Source: Xanthomonas sp. DAR 80977 (GTDB taxonomy: Bacteria; Pseudomonadota; Gammaproteobacteria; Xanthomonadales; Xanthomonadaceae). Taken from it: a DNA stretch of 64,000 bases. The notes under the pieces were generated by a model. The model worked only from the letters and a program-made list of their open reading frames with translations, did no database searches and was not told the DNA's origin. The stretch is from positions 937,001 through 1,001,000 of the forward strand of contig NZ_CP162487.1 in assembly GCF_041240605.1 (NCBI RefSeq). The letters are read 5' to 3'. Every line of letters starts with the position of its first letter. Position 1 is the first letter of the stretch. Shown here in pieces: positions 50,457-61,053 of this stretch. The translations under genes and the position numbers were made by a program.

Positions 50457-52535
50457 TCACTGCACCATCTCCACGCCGAACGGCTCCAGATCGATCCGGC
50501 CGGAATAGGTCTTGCGTGTGAGCACCCCGGTCTTGCTGCCGGGGAAGGTCACGCTCGCCGGGGCGTCGTTGGTGTTGACGTACATGGTGCGCCCGTCGAC
50601 CACCCGCGCCACCACGCCCGGCGGCGTCTGCGGCCCGCGCGCGATGCCCAGGGACGCATACAGCGAGCGCAGCAATGGCGCGATGAACGGGCCCTGCGCC
50701 GCGGTGGCGAGATAGATCGCGTGGCCCTTGCCGTAGTCGTTGATCGCGATCGCCGGGCTCTTCTGCGGCGTGTTGTCGAACATGGCCAGCGGCCTGGCCG
50801 TGCCCAGTTCCAGCACTTCGTAGTAGGCGTCGGTGCCGGTCAGCTTGGCGCCGTCGAAGCGGATCTCGAGCGGTTTCTGCGAGCGGTAGAATTCGTTGGT
50901 GCGCAAGCCGAACACGTCGGTCAGCCGGCCCGGCAGCGGGGTTTCGAACCACTTGCCGGTTTCGTCCACCTTCGCCGAATAGCCGGTCATGACCACGGTG
51001 CCGCCCTTGGCCACGTAGCTGCGCACGGCCTCGGCGGTTGGCTCGTCCATGAGGTAGGCGCTGGACAGGACCACCAGCTTGTACCTGTCGATCGCGTCGT
51101 GGCCGATGTCGATCACCGCGGTGTCGATGTTGTCCTCGAACAGCGGTGCGAACGCGGCCTTGACCTGTTCGCCGTAGTTGCCCTTGAAGTACTCCTGCAT
51201 GGTGTTGGGGCCGGGCGGCGGCGTGGTCAGCCAATTGGTGTCGAAGGAGTAGTGGACGGCGACTTCGGGCCTGCCATAGCGCGGGAAACCCATGCCGCGC
51301 AGGGTCTTCATCTCGCTGGCGATGTGCTTGAATTCGTCGACCTTCCAGGACGGGCGACTGTCGTGGTCGAGCAGGCCGAACAGCGATTGCTCCTCGCCGC
51401 CGATATGCGAGTTGAAGGTCCAGGCGAGGAAGGTCTGCGAGTAATGCAGCAGGCCGAAGTAGGCCCACATCCGCGAGCGGCCCGGGGTGCCGTAGTAGCC
51501 GCCGCCGCCGGCGGTGAACTCGTTGAACCAGATCGGCGTTTGGTGTCCGGCGCGGGTCATCATCACGTCGAGCGCGGCGGTCAGCGGATCGCCGGGGTAG
51601 AAGCCCTGCGCGCCGTAGGTGGAGATCGCATCCCAGGAGCGCAGGTAATCGAAGCCCTTGGTCGGCGCGGTTGGCCACAGGTTGGAGGCGACCGGCAGGT
51701 TCGGCGCGTAGCGCTTGCGCGCCGCTTCCAGGTCCTCGAGCGCGGCGATGGTGTCGTCGGACCAGAAACGGCGCAGGTCGAGATAGCGCTCGTTCGGTCC
51801 GGGTCCCCTGACGTAGGGCAGGTCGACCTGGTCCCAGTCGTTGATCCGGCGCGACCAGCGCTGCGTGGCCCAGGCCTTGTTGAGCGCGGCGACCGAGCCG
51901 TACTTGTGCTTCAGCCAGGCGATGAAGCGTTGCCGGTCCGCTTCGGAATAGGACAGCTGGCCGTTGCCGATCTCGTTGTCGTAGCCGAGCGCGATCACCG
52001 CCGGGTTGTGGGCGTAGCGCTGCATCATGGTCTCGGCCAGGCGCCGCGCCAGGCGCCGGTAGTCGGGGTCGGCGATGTTGTCCCAGTAGCGCGTCGCCGC
52101 ATGCAGGCGCACGCCATCCTGGTTGACCAGGTCGACGCCGGGATAGGCCTTGTGCAACCAGATCGGCGCCGGCTGCCCGGGAATGTCGACCACCACCTTG
52201 ATGCCGGCGGCATGCATCTGCGCGACGACGTCGTCGAACCAGTCGAAAGTGAAACGGCCTTCCTCCGGTTCGAACGCATCCCACGACAGGTCGCCCATGC
52301 GCACCATGCTGAAGCCGGCCGCCTTCATGACCGCGATGTCCTGCCGGATCTGCGCCGGCGAGCGGTCGATCGGCTGATAGTTGGTGCCGACGAACAGCTG
52401 GCCCTTGCCCGGCCAGTCCGGATGCCCGTCGGCGCTTTGCGCGTGCGCGCTGTGCAGCGGAACGATGAGTGCGAGCACGGCGCCGAACGTCAGCGTCAGG
52501 GCAAGGCCGGCCAATCGGGCGATCGAGTGCTTCAT
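50457..52535 (-). CDS. Secreted glycoside hydrolase family 42 (beta-galactosidase)
   Basis: 692 aa. A signal peptide (MKHSIARLAGLALTLTFGAVLALIVPLHSAHAQ) precedes a GH42 TIM barrel: FVGTNYQPIDRSPAQIRQDIAVMKAAGFSMVRMGDLSWDAFEPEEG, acid/base Glu188 (GYDNEIGN), nucleophile Glu339 (IWFNEFTAGG). The trimerisation domain (LVVLSSAYLMDEPTAEAVRSYVAKGGTVVMTGYS) and a small C-terminal beta domain follow. Most GH42 enzymes are cytosolic, so the export signal points to attack on galactans or galactosides in the periplasm or outside. Confidence 0.92.
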   Translation of the reverse strand: MKHSIARLAGLALTLTFGAVLALIVPLHSAHAQSADGHPDWPGKGQLFVGTNYQPIDRSPAQIRQDIAVMKAAGFSMVRMGDLSWDAFEPEEGRFTFDWFDDVVAQMHAAGIKVVVDIPGQPAPIWLHKAYPGVDLVNQDGVRLHAATRYWDNIADPDYRRLARRLAETMMQRYAHNPAVIALGYDNEIGNGQLSYSEADRQRFIAWLKHKYGSVAALNKAWATQRWSRRINDWDQVDLPYVRGPGPNERYLDLRRFWSDDTIAALEDLEAARKRYAPNLPVASNLWPTAPTKGFDYLRSWDAISTYGAQGFYPGDPLTAALDVMMTRAGHQTPIWFNEFTAGGGGYYGTPGRSRMWAYFGLLHYSQTFLAWTFNSHIGGEEQSLFGLLDHDSRPSWKVDEFKHIASEMKTLRGMGFPRYGRPEVAVHYSFDTNWLTTPPPGPNTMQEYFKGNYGEQVKAAFAPLFEDNIDTAVIDIGHDAIDRYKLVVLSSAYLMDEPTAEAVRSYVAKGGTVVMTGYSAKVDETGKWFETPLPGRLTDVFGLRTNEFYRSQKPLEIRFDGAKLTGTDAYYEVLELGTARPLAMFDNTPQKSPAIAINDYGKGHAIYLATAAQGPFIAPLLRSLYASLGIARGPQTPPGVVARVVDGRTMYVNTNDAPASVTFPGSKTGVLTRKTYSGRIDLEPFGVEMVQ

Positions 52536-53100
52536 GCGGATCGTGTTCCTGGGAAGGGTTCGCCGCAGCGCGCAGCGACCTGGGCGGCCGGGGACGGCTG
52601 GGTGCGCCCGGCCGCGGCTGGACGCGTCATGCAGGCGCGTTGAGGAAATGGACTGGAAACAAGCTGTGGCGCACGCTCGGGACATTCGCGTTCGCATGCA
52701 CCCGCGGGGCCATGGCGAAGAGGCGCATTGCCGCCAAGGGCGCACAGCGCGCATCGCGCTCGTTGGACATGGGCATTCGTCTCTCCGTCTGCCTGATCGT
52801 GCGCGGCTGCTGCGCGGTCCCCGGGAGCGGGTCGCTCCAGGCGCGGCATGCGCCAGGCATGGTTGCAAATATCGCTGCACCCGACAAGCCGCCGGGGGCT
52901 TGGCGTCCGGGGTGTTGCGCACGCTTGCCGTCATCGGCGTCGCGGCGCGTGCGGAGCGTCGGTACCGCCGGCAGCGCGGCGCCCATCGTCGGCGAAGACC
53001 GGATGTCCCAGCGGGGCAGTGTGTCGCGCATTGCCACGTTCGGACAAAACGCCGACATCTGCAGCCTCGACGCTGGCGTTCTTTCTCCACGTACCCGCGC
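52536..53100. other. Gene-free interval between divergent GH42 and glycosyltransferase genes
   Basis: 565 bp. Short open frames on both strands overlap and lack any recognisable family; I support no gene here. It must hold the promoters of both flanking genes, but I could not assign them. Confidence 0.5.
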
Positions 53101-54105
53101 ATGGCGTCCGATCTTTTCCGCATCGTCAGCTGCGACAACGGCACCGGCCTGAGCCGGGATCTGGGGCTGATGGCCGACGCCTTGCTGCTGGGCGGGCAGC
53201 GCGTGCAGCAGCTGGGTTTCAGCCGCGGCAAGCTCACCCGGCAGGTGCAGGAGGTGGGCGCGCGGCTGGCCTCCGCATTCGGCCATCGCGTGCATACCCA
53301 GGTGTTTTCCGAGCGCATCTATCCCGGCTGCCTGGCCTTGGCCGAGCGCAACCTGCTGGTGCCCAATCCGGAATGGTTCCTGTCGCAGTGGTTGCCGCTG
53401 CTGCCGCGCTTCGAGGCGGTGCTGTGCAAGACCCGGCATGCCGAGGTGGCGTTCCGCCGGCTCGGCTGCCGCACCCGCTACATCGGCTTCACCAGCCGCG
53501 ACCGCTACGATCCTGCGATCCCGCGCCGCTACGCGTTCTTCCACCTGGCCGGGCGCAGCACCGCCAAGGGCACGCGGGTGCTGCTGGAAACCTGGCAGCG
53601 GCATCCGCAATGGCCGCAGCTGACCGTGGTGCAGAACCCGCGCAGCGCCGGCGAACGGGTCCGCGCCGGCAACATCGACCATCGCATCGCCTACCTGGAC
53701 GACGCCGAACTGCGCACGCTGCAGAACGCGCACCTGTTCCACCTGTGTCCGTCCGAGGTGGAAGGCTTCGGCCATTCGCTGATGGAGGCGATGAGCGTCG
53801 GCGCGGTGACGCTGACCACCGACGCCGAGCCGATGAACGAACTGGTGACGCCGGCACGCGGGCTGCTGCTGGCGCCGGCGCGCTCGCGCATGCAGCGCCT
53901 GGCTTCTTACCACTATGTCGACCATGCCGGCATCGCAGCCGGCGTGGAGCGCGCGCTGGCCCTGTCGGTGCTGCAGCGCGATTCGATCTCGCGCGCCGCG
54001 CGCCGCTATTTCTGCCACAACGACGCGGCCTTCGCGGCCAGGTTCCAGGCCGCGGTGGCGGACGCGGTGGACGGCATCGCGGCGATCGGGGCGCCCGCGC
54101 CGTGA
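53101..54105 (+). CDS. GT4-like glycosyltransferase
   Basis: 334 aa, cytosolic. The C-terminal half shows the GT-B nucleotide-sugar site of group 1 transferases: FFHLAGRSTAKGTRVLLETWQRHP, YLDDAELRTLQNAHLFHLCPSEVEGFGHSLMEAMSVGAVTLTTDAEPMNEL (an E-x7-E-type motif around EVEGFGHSLMEAM). The N-terminal half is less conserved. The acceptor is unknown; no polysaccharide gene cluster surrounds it. The ATG is preceded by a long intergenic region. Confidence 0.78.
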   Translation: MASDLFRIVSCDNGTGLSRDLGLMADALLLGGQRVQQLGFSRGKLTRQVQEVGARLASAFGHRVHTQVFSERIYPGCLALAERNLLVPNPEWFLSQWLPLLPRFEAVLCKTRHAEVAFRRLGCRTRYIGFTSRDRYDPAIPRRYAFFHLAGRSTAKGTRVLLETWQRHPQWPQLTVVQNPRSAGERVRAGNIDHRIAYLDDAELRTLQNAHLFHLCPSEVEGFGHSLMEAMSVGAVTLTTDAEPMNELVTPARGLLLAPARSRMQRLASYHYVDHAGIAAGVERALALSVLQRDSISRAARRYFCHNDAAFAARFQAAVADAVDGIAAIGAPAP

Positions 54106-54372
54106 GCGGCCTGGCGGCGTCGCCGTGCCTGTCGCTGCCGCGGCGCGGCAGCAGCGGTGCCGGCGTGCTGCCTGCGTGACCGGGTCGGTCGTTGCCGCTG
54201 CGTCCGGCGATCGGTTTTCCGTGCGTGTCGCGCGATGACAACGGCATGCGCGATCGGTATGAAACGATGCTGCCCGTGGGTGCATTGGCGAGCGTATCGC
54301 GGGGAGCGGGCGTGGCGCCGTCGGCGCACCGCGTCCATTGCCCATTTCACCACCCCGCCATCAGGAGGAGGC

Positions 54373-54861
54373 ATGCCTAACATGACATCGCATCGATTCG
54401 CCAAAGGGGCGTTGGCCCTAGTGTTGAGTGCCGCGCTCGGCGGCTGCGTCACCGTCTGTGTCGGCGGCCCTGCCGTGCCGCCGCCGCCGCCGGAGGGTGG
54501 ACCGCACCACGGCCCCGGGCAGGGAGCGGGCAGGGGGCCGGACCACGACCAGCCGCCGCCGCGCGACCCGGCCTTCGAGGCCGCGGTGCAGGAGTGCGCG
54601 CGCGAGTTGGGGCTGCCGCTGCCGCCGCATGGGCGGCCGCCGGGTCCGCCGCCGGCCGATGCGGGTGCGGGCGCCCCGGCCGATGGTGGCGCGCGGCCGG
54701 CCGGCGCCAGGCCGGACCCGGCCAAGCCGGATCCAGCGATGCGCGCCAACTTCGCCAAGCTCGATGCCTGCCTGCGCGGCAAGGGCGTCGCACCGCCGCC
54801 GCGGCGCGGTCCACCGCAGGACGGCGCGCCAGCCCCGGCAGCGTCGCCCGCACAGCGCTGA
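54373..54861 (+). CDS. Proline/glycine-rich lipoprotein, function unknown
   Basis: 162 aa. A lipoprotein signal with LGGC (Cys25) is followed by a low-complexity Pro/Gly/His-rich stretch (PPPPPEGGPHHGPGQGAG) and two short conserved-looking blocks each with one Cys (FEAAVQECARELGLPLPP; MRANFAKLDACLRGKGVAPP). These resemble the DxxxxACLRxxGV repeats of some secreted proteins. AGGAGG lies 4 nt before the chosen ATG; an ATG 9 nt later is too distant. No function is assigned. Confidence 0.7.
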   Translation: MPNMTSHRFAKGALALVLSAALGGCVTVCVGGPAVPPPPPEGGPHHGPGQGAGRGPDHDQPPPRDPAFEAAVQECARELGLPLPPHGRPPGPPPADAGAGAPADGGARPAGARPDPAKPDPAMRANFAKLDACLRGKGVAPPPRRGPPQDGAPAPAASPAQR

Positions 54862-54939
54862 GTCCTGCGGCCCGCTGCCGCCCGCCCGCGCCGTCCCGAT
54901 CCGGGATGGCGCGGGCGTTTTCTTTTGCGGGCGGAGGAA

Positions 54940-54958
54940 TATACTGTCCCCCAGTATA
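54940..54958. promoter_or_regulatory. FrmR-type operator
   Basis: TATACTG-TCCCC-CAGTATA is a perfect inverted repeat with 7-bp arms around a C-rich centre, the form seen for CsoR/FrmR/RcnR repressors. It ends 18 nt before the frmR start and includes -10-like sequence (TATACT/TATAGT), so FrmR would repress its own operon. Confidence 0.8.
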
Positions 54959-54976
54959 GTTCCAAGGTCGCGCCGC

Positions 54977-56405
<1,429 letters not shown>

Positions 56406-56474
56406 CCTGACGGTCAGTCCGGCGCGCGGCCGATTCCGCGCATGCAGGTACGCAACGAACCCGGGAGGGGCATG

Positions 56475-57047
56475 ATGAGTACCGTAACGATTCATCCGTC
56501 GGTGGACGGCGGTGTGCGCGCAGGCGCGGAGAATTTCCAGGGCGGCACCCTGGAATGCCACTGCGCCAGCGACAAGGTGACCGTGGAGGTGGGAGCGCAG
56601 ACCGCGCACAACCACGCCTGCGGCTGCACCAAGTGCTGGAAGCCGAAAGGCGCGACGTTCGCGGTGATCGCGGTGGTGGGCCGCGACAAGGTCAAGGTCA
56701 CCGCGCACGAGGAGAAGCTCAAGGTCGTCGACGAGAGCGCGACGATCCGGCGCCACGCCTGCACCGGCTGCGGCGTGCACCTGTACGGCCGCATCGAGAA
56801 CACCGAGCATGCGTTCTACGGGCTGGACTTCGTCCATACCGAACTGTCGCCGCAGCAGGGCTGGTCGGCGCCGGGTTTCGCCGCGTTCGTGTCCTCGATC
56901 ATCGAGAGCGGCACCCGCCCGGAAGCGATGGACGGCGTGCGCAGCCGGTTGCGCGAGCTGAAGCTGGAGCCCTACGACTGCCTGTCGCCGGCGTTGATGG
57001 ATGCGCTCTCCACCCACGTCGCGCGCAAGAACGGCGTGCTGCAATGA
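56475..57047 (+). CDS. gfa: Glutathione-dependent formaldehyde-activating enzyme (Gfa)
   Basis: A 190-aa zinc protein that speeds the condensation of formaldehyde with glutathione. Cys motifs: [21 protein letters not shown] and [16 protein letters not shown]. The N-terminus [16 protein letters not shown] is typical of Gfa. GGGAGGGG precedes two adjacent ATGs (56472 and 56475); the second gives better spacing. It follows frmA by 69 bp and completes the three-step glutathione pathway with fghA. Confidence 0.93.
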   Translation: MSTVTIHPSVDGGVRAGAENFQGGTLECHCASDKVTVEVGAQTAHNHACGCTKCWKPKGATFAVIAVVGRDKVKVTAHEEKLKVVDESATIRRHACTGCGVHLYGRIENTEHAFYGLDFVHTELSPQQGWSAPGFAAFVSSIIESGTRPEAMDGVRSRLRELKLEPYDCLSPALMDALSTHVARKNGVLQ

Positions 57048-57151
57048 AACCCGCCGCCTGCCGCGTGTCGCCTGGCGGCGCGCGCCGGGCGGCGTCTTCG
57101 GATGCGGCCGGCCTCTGCATGGCCGCATCTTCCTAATCCGGGATCCTTTCC

Positions 57152-57982
57152 ATGGAACGCATCGAACACCATGCCTGCTGCGGCGGCTGGCAGGACGTCT
57201 ATCGCCACGACTCGGCCGTGCTCGGCTGCACGATGAACGTGGCCGTGTACCTGCCGCCGCAGGCCGAGCACACCGCGTTGCCGGTGCTGTACTGGCTCAG
57301 CGGGCTCACCTGCACCGAGCAGAACTTCATCACCAAGGCCGGCGCGCAGCGCTACGCCGCCGAGCACGGGGTGATCCTGGTCGCGCCGGACACCAGCCCG
57401 CGCGGCGACGACGTCGCCGACGCCGAAGGCTACGACCTGGGCAAGGGCGCCGGTTTCTACGTCAACGCCACCCGCGAGCCGTGGGCGAAGCACTACCGCA
57501 TGTACGACTACGTGGTGCAGGAGCTGCCCGGCCTGATCGAGGCGCAGTTCCCGCACAACGGCCGGCGCGCGATCAGCGGCCATTCGATGGGCGGCCACGG
57601 CGCGCTGGTGATCGCGCTGAAGAATCCGGGCCGCTATCGCAGCGTGTCGGCGTTCTCGCCGATCGTGGCGCCGTCGCAGGTGCCGTGGGGCGAGAAGGCA
57701 TTCACTGCCTACCTGGGCGAGGATCGCGCCAGCTGGCTGGCCTACGACGCCACCGCGTTGATCGCCGAAGCGGGCGAGCGCCTGCCGTTGCTGATCGACC
57801 AGGGCGGCGGCGACGAGTTCCTCGACAAGCAGTTGCGGCCGCAGCTGCTGCAGGCCGCGGCCGACGCCGCCGGCTATCCGCTGACGCTGCGCCTGCAGCC
57901 CGGCTACGACCACAGCTACTACTTCATCGGCAGCTTCATCGGCGAGCACATCGCCCACCACGCGCGCGCGCTGCAGGGCTGA
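57152..57982 (+). CDS. fghA: S-formylglutathione hydrolase
   Basis: A 276-aa alpha/beta serine hydrolase releasing formate and glutathione from S-formylglutathione. Signatures: [39 protein letters not shown], nucleophile Ser145 in [29 protein letters not shown], and the His region [21 protein letters not shown]. Last gene of the frm operon; the 104-bp gap after gfa holds no other gene. Confidence 0.95.
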   Translation: MERIEHHACCGGWQDVYRHDSAVLGCTMNVAVYLPPQAEHTALPVLYWLSGLTCTEQNFITKAGAQRYAAEHGVILVAPDTSPRGDDVADAEGYDLGKGAGFYVNATREPWAKHYRMYDYVVQELPGLIEAQFPHNGRRAISGHSMGGHGALVIALKNPGRYRSVSAFSPIVAPSQVPWGEKAFTAYLGEDRASWLAYDATALIAEAGERLPLLIDQGGGDEFLDKQLRPQLLQAAADAAGYPLTLRLQPGYDHSYYFIGSFIGEHIAHHARALQG

Positions 57983-58370
57983 GCCCCGCAGCGCTGCGGC
58001 GGCGCAACGGGCGTGTCGGGCGCCGGCGGTTGCATGCACCGGTGTCGCGTACTGCGCGTTGGAGGCGATAGCGAGGTGCATGCCAGGTTGTCTGTAGAAA
58101 GAGAACCCGCTGGCGCCGTGTTGCTGTGCTGCTGGCATTGCGGCACTGGCCGGCGCTCGCCGCCGCCGAGGCATCGCGGTCGCCGCTGCACGATGACGGC
58201 GCAGTGGCAGTTGCATGCCGATACCGCCCGCGTACCGGCGCCGCCCGTAAACAAATGCGCGGTGCGTCGTCCAATGCGCGGTTGTGCGATTGCCGTCGCG
58301 TCGGCTGAGACGGCGCGACGCTAGATTCCTCGGCCTTCGCCATCGTGTCTTCCCGGACTGGAGTCGCGCC
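57983..58370. other. Gene-free interval after fghA
   Basis: 388 bp. I find no supported gene, clear terminator or recognisable repeat. Short frames on both strands have no family features. Confidence 0.45.
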
Positions 58371-58505
58371 ATGCTCGCTTGCCGCAAACCCGCATCGTCG
58401 TTGTCGCGGCAGCGCTGGCGCAGCCCGCTCAGCGCGCTGGCCATGCTCGCCTGTACCCTCTTCGGCGCCTGCGCGGCGCTGGCGATCGGGGCGGTCACGC
58501 CCTAG
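58371..58505 (+). CDS. Possible small membrane peptide
   Basis: A 44-residue frame with a basic N-terminus (ACRKPASSLSRQRWRS) and one hydrophobic helix (LSALAMLACTLFGACAALAIGAV). No ribosome site stands out, and it has no recognised family. It could be a signal-peptide-like small protein or chance; kept at low confidence because the flanking DNA is otherwise empty. Confidence 0.28.
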   Translation: MLACRKPASSLSRQRWRSPLSALAMLACTLFGACAALAIGAVTP

Positions 58506-59105
58506 GTCGGGTCGCGGGTGGACGGCGCTGCCCGCGTCCGCACGCTGTCGTGCAACGCTGCAGCGACCGCGCCGCTGCACGGCGTGCGCGATGGCCGCCG
58601 CTGGCCGGAGCCTTGGGCATGCCTGCGCACCATTCCGCTCGGGTCGCGGGCATGGGAGTGGCTTTCTGGTCGACGTCGCCCTGGATTCGCCGACCCTGGA
58701 AGGCAGGTCCGACACGCGTTTTTACCGCATGGCCGCTGACGACTCGGTCCAGCTGCGCACGGCCATGCCATGCAACCTGCCGCTGCCGGCCAGGCGTCCC
58801 GCTGCCGCAGCGTCGCTTCCACGAGAGGGCGCTGCGCGGTTCGCTGCTGGTGGCCGTGCCGGGCCGAGTTCGCCGCCGTGACTGGAAGGCCAGCGGCGAC
58901 GCCGATGCGCCGGCGAGCGCGCCGACTCCGCGCTGCGGGTCGCGGCATGCGCGCGCACGCGGCAGGAACGCGAGCGCAGCAGCGTCGCGTCTGCATCGAC
59001 ACCGACATGCTGCGTTGCCTCGCCTGGCAAGTGCGCGCGTGTGCAACCGCCCTCCATGGACTCCCGCCCGAGCATCGTGCTCGCGCGTGCCGCCTCCGGC
59101 AGGGC
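58506..59105. other. Gene-free interval upstream of the ArsR-like regulator
   Basis: 600 bp with long open frames in several registers, as expected at this GC content, but none with family features or a ribosome site. Nothing is supported until the promoter at 59106. Confidence 0.45.
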
Positions 59106-59134
59106 TTGACATGCCGCCACGTGTCAGATATTTC
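59106..59134 (+). promoter_or_regulatory. Promoter with overlapping inverted repeat
   Basis: TTGACA (59106-59111), 17-bp spacer, TATTTC (59129-59134). The spacer is covered by TGACATG-N6-CGTGTCA (59107-59126, one mismatch in the arms), a likely autoregulatory operator for the ArsR-like repressor behind it. Transcription would start near 59141, leaving a leader of ~15 nt that contains the AGGGGAG ribosome site. Confidence 0.6.
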
Positions 59135-59155
59135 TTACACATGAAAAGGGGAGCG

Positions 59156-59467
59156 ATGACGGGAGATCGATTGCTGGCGATTCTGTCGGCGCTCGACAAC
59201 CCGCACCGGCTGAGGATCATCGCGGCGCTGGAGAGCGGCGGCCGCAATTACATCAGCCGCCTGGCGCGGGACGTCGGCATCAGCCGGCCGCTGTTGCATT
59301 TGCATCTGAACAAACTCGAGGCGGCCGGTCTGGTGACCAGCCAGCTGGAGCTGTCGCACGACGGAAAGGCGCTCAACTACTTCGAGGTCAGCGCCTTCCT
59401 TCTCGAACTTTCACCCTCGGTCATTGCCGATGCAGCGGCGTCGCTGACCGACAAGACGGAAAAATAG
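59156..59467 (+). CDS. ArsR-like winged-helix regulator
   Basis: A 103-aa DNA-binding protein: GDRLLAILSALDNPHRLRIIAALESGGRNYISRLARDVGISRPLLHLHLNKLEAAGLVTSQLELSHDGKALNYFEVSAFLLEL, a standard ArsR/MarR-type winged helix with the beta-hairpin wing at the end. There are no Cys metal ligands, so it is not a classical arsenic or metal sensor. ATG 59156 is taken (AGGGGAG close upstream); ATG 59141 coincides with the predicted transcription start and would be leaderless. First of four genes that read as an operon to 60909. Confidence 0.8.
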   Translation: MTGDRLLAILSALDNPHRLRIIAALESGGRNYISRLARDVGISRPLLHLHLNKLEAAGLVTSQLELSHDGKALNYFEVSAFLLELSPSVIADAAASLTDKTEK

Positions 59468-59476
59468 GAGACGGCC

Positions 59477-59692
59477 TTGTCGGAGCACCTTTACCTTTTG
59501 ACGATCTGCCTGCCGCTGGTCACGGTGCTGCTGATCTTCGGCATGCGCTATCTCGCCGCGGTGCGGCAGGCCAAGGCGCAGCTCGATCACAACCAGGCCT
59601 ATCGCGAGCTGGCCGAGAGGAACCAAGCGGCGCTGAGCGAGATCCGTGGCCGCCTCGACGGCATCGAAAAGATCCTCAAGGACGTCGGATGA
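59477..59692 (+). CDS. Small one-helix membrane protein with coiled coil
   Basis: 71 aa, TTG start with AGGAG 6 nt upstream. One membrane helix (YLLTICLPLVTVLLIFGMRYLAA) is followed by a heptad-rich tail (AKAQLDHNQAYRELAERNQAALSEIRGRLDGIEKIL). It resembles small proteins that accompany ArsR-type regulators in similar operons. Function unknown. Its stop overlaps the next start (ATGA). Confidence 0.7.
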   Translation: MSEHLYLLTICLPLVTVLLIFGMRYLAAVRQAKAQLDHNQAYRELAERNQAALSEIRGRLDGIEKILKDVG

Positions 59693-60150
59693 CGGCGGCC
59701 CATGCAGCTGCCGCCGGCGCCGCAGCTGGCGCCGCATCCGGGCGCGAGCGCGACCCGGTGCCGCTGTGGCGGCTGTACGCGCTGCGCGCCGGCTATCTGC
59801 TGCTCGTGATCGGCCTGGGCGCGCAGGTCTGGCCGGGCATCGTGCTGCGCCACGACGGCTGGGAACTGATGGAGGGCGTGGTGCAGTGCATGCTCGGGGC
59901 GATGGGGCTGCTGGCGGTGCTCGGGCTGCGCTACCCGCTCAAGATGCTGCCGCTGCTGCTGTTCGAGATCGCCTGGAAGCTCCTGTGGCTCGGCGTCGTC
60001 GCGGCGCCGCGCCTGCTGCACGGACAGATGGATGCAGGCACCTGGTCCACGCTCTCGGCCTGCCTGCTGGTCGTGGTGTTCCCGATCGTGATCCCGTGGC
60101 GCTACGTCGCCGCGACCTTCCTCCGCGCCGGCGGCGACCGCTGGCGCTAG
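59689..60150 (+). CDS. Four-helix membrane protein, function unknown
   Basis: 153 aa. An Ala-rich N-terminus is followed by four hydrophobic segments (ALRAGYLLLVIGLGAQVWPGIV; CMLGAMGLLAVLGLRYPL; MLPLLLFEIAWKLLWLGVVAAP; TLSACLLVVVFPIVIPW). No catalytic motif. Translationally coupled to the upstream small protein by an ATGA overlap. I do not recognise the family beyond conserved-hypothetical membrane proteins. Confidence 0.7.
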   Translation: MTAAHAAAAGAAAGAASGRERDPVPLWRLYALRAGYLLLVIGLGAQVWPGIVLRHDGWELMEGVVQCMLGAMGLLAVLGLRYPLKMLPLLLFEIAWKLLWLGVVAAPRLLHGQMDAGTWSTLSACLLVVVFPIVIPWRYVAATFLRAGGDRWR

Positions 60151-60195
60151 CGGCCGCCTCGCGTCATCCGCAACTCCACAACGGCTGGATACCCC

Positions 60196-60909
60196 ATGGC
60201 GTACGACATCCAAACCCGCCCGCAGTTCTACGCGCGGCTCGCGGGAGCGCTCTATCTTGCCGTCATCGTCCTGGGCGGCCTGGCCGAGGGCTATGTGACG
60301 AACGCCCTGGTCGTGCCCGGCGACGCCCCGGCCACGCTCCACGCCATCGTGCAGCATGCGCACCTGTGGAAGCTGGGACTGGCCGCGAACCTGGTGGTGC
60401 CGCTGATCGCGGTGGTGCAGCTGTGGATCGAATACATGCTGTTGCGGCCGGCCGGAAAGGGCCTGGCGCTGCTGTTCGTGCTGTTGAACATGGCGTCGCT
60501 GGCGGTGGAGGCGGTCAGCAAGCTGTTCCAGCTGCTGGTGCTGCCGTTGGCGTCCGCTGGCGCGGCGGATGCGGACCCGCAGCAGGCGGTCGCGCTGGCC
60601 TCGCTGGCATTGCTGGGCCATGAGGTCGGTTTCAACATCGCGCTGGTCTTCTTCGGCGCCGCCTGCCTGGTCAGCGGCAGCTTGATCTGGCGCTCGCGCT
60701 ACCTGCCGCGGTTCGTCGGCGCCTTGATGGTGCTGGCCGGCCTCAGCTATCTGGTGGCGTCGTTCGCGGCGCTGCTGGCGCCTGCGCTCGCCGACCTGCT
60801 CAGCCCCGGCATCCTGTTGCCGGTACTGGTGGGCGAGACGACGTTCTGCCTGTGGCTGTTGATCCGCGGCGTCGACCTGCGGCAATGGCAGGCCAGGGCC
60901 GCGCTGTAG
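60196..60909 (+). CDS. DUF4386 family membrane protein
   Basis: 237 aa with about six membrane helices. The family start QFYARLAGALYLAVIVLGGLAEGYV, LWKLGLAANLVVPLIAVVQLWIEYMLLRP, EVGFNIALVFFGAACLVSGSLIWRSRYLPRFVGALMVLAGLSYL and the terminal LVGETTFCLWLLIRGVD all fit DUF4386. Function unknown. Last gene of the ArsR-led cluster. Confidence 0.85.
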   Translation: MAYDIQTRPQFYARLAGALYLAVIVLGGLAEGYVTNALVVPGDAPATLHAIVQHAHLWKLGLAANLVVPLIAVVQLWIEYMLLRPAGKGLALLFVLLNMASLAVEAVSKLFQLLVLPLASAGAADADPQQAVALASLALLGHEVGFNIALVFFGAACLVSGSLIWRSRYLPRFVGALMVLAGLSYLVASFAALLAPALADLLSPGILLPVLVGETTFCLWLLIRGVDLRQWQARAAL

Positions 60910-61053
60910 ACGTTGCGAGCAGTCCCGCCGTGGAGGCGGACGCGGCATGTCCTTGGGCGACGGACCAGCGACGGCACAGGCAGGTCCTGCGAGCGACAGA
61001 CCGGGTTCTGCGCCATCGCGCACGGCGGAAACGTGGCGCGTGGACGCTCGCGC

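Noticed and set aside
58379-59155. Long N-terminal extension of the ArsR-like regulator frame
   Set aside because: It lacks family features and would span the TTGACA promoter at 59106; the winged helix starts at 59156.
59156-59467. Arsenic or heavy-metal resistance operon led by an ArsR
   Set aside because: The regulator has no Cys ligands, and no arsenate reductase, efflux or P-type ATPase gene follows.
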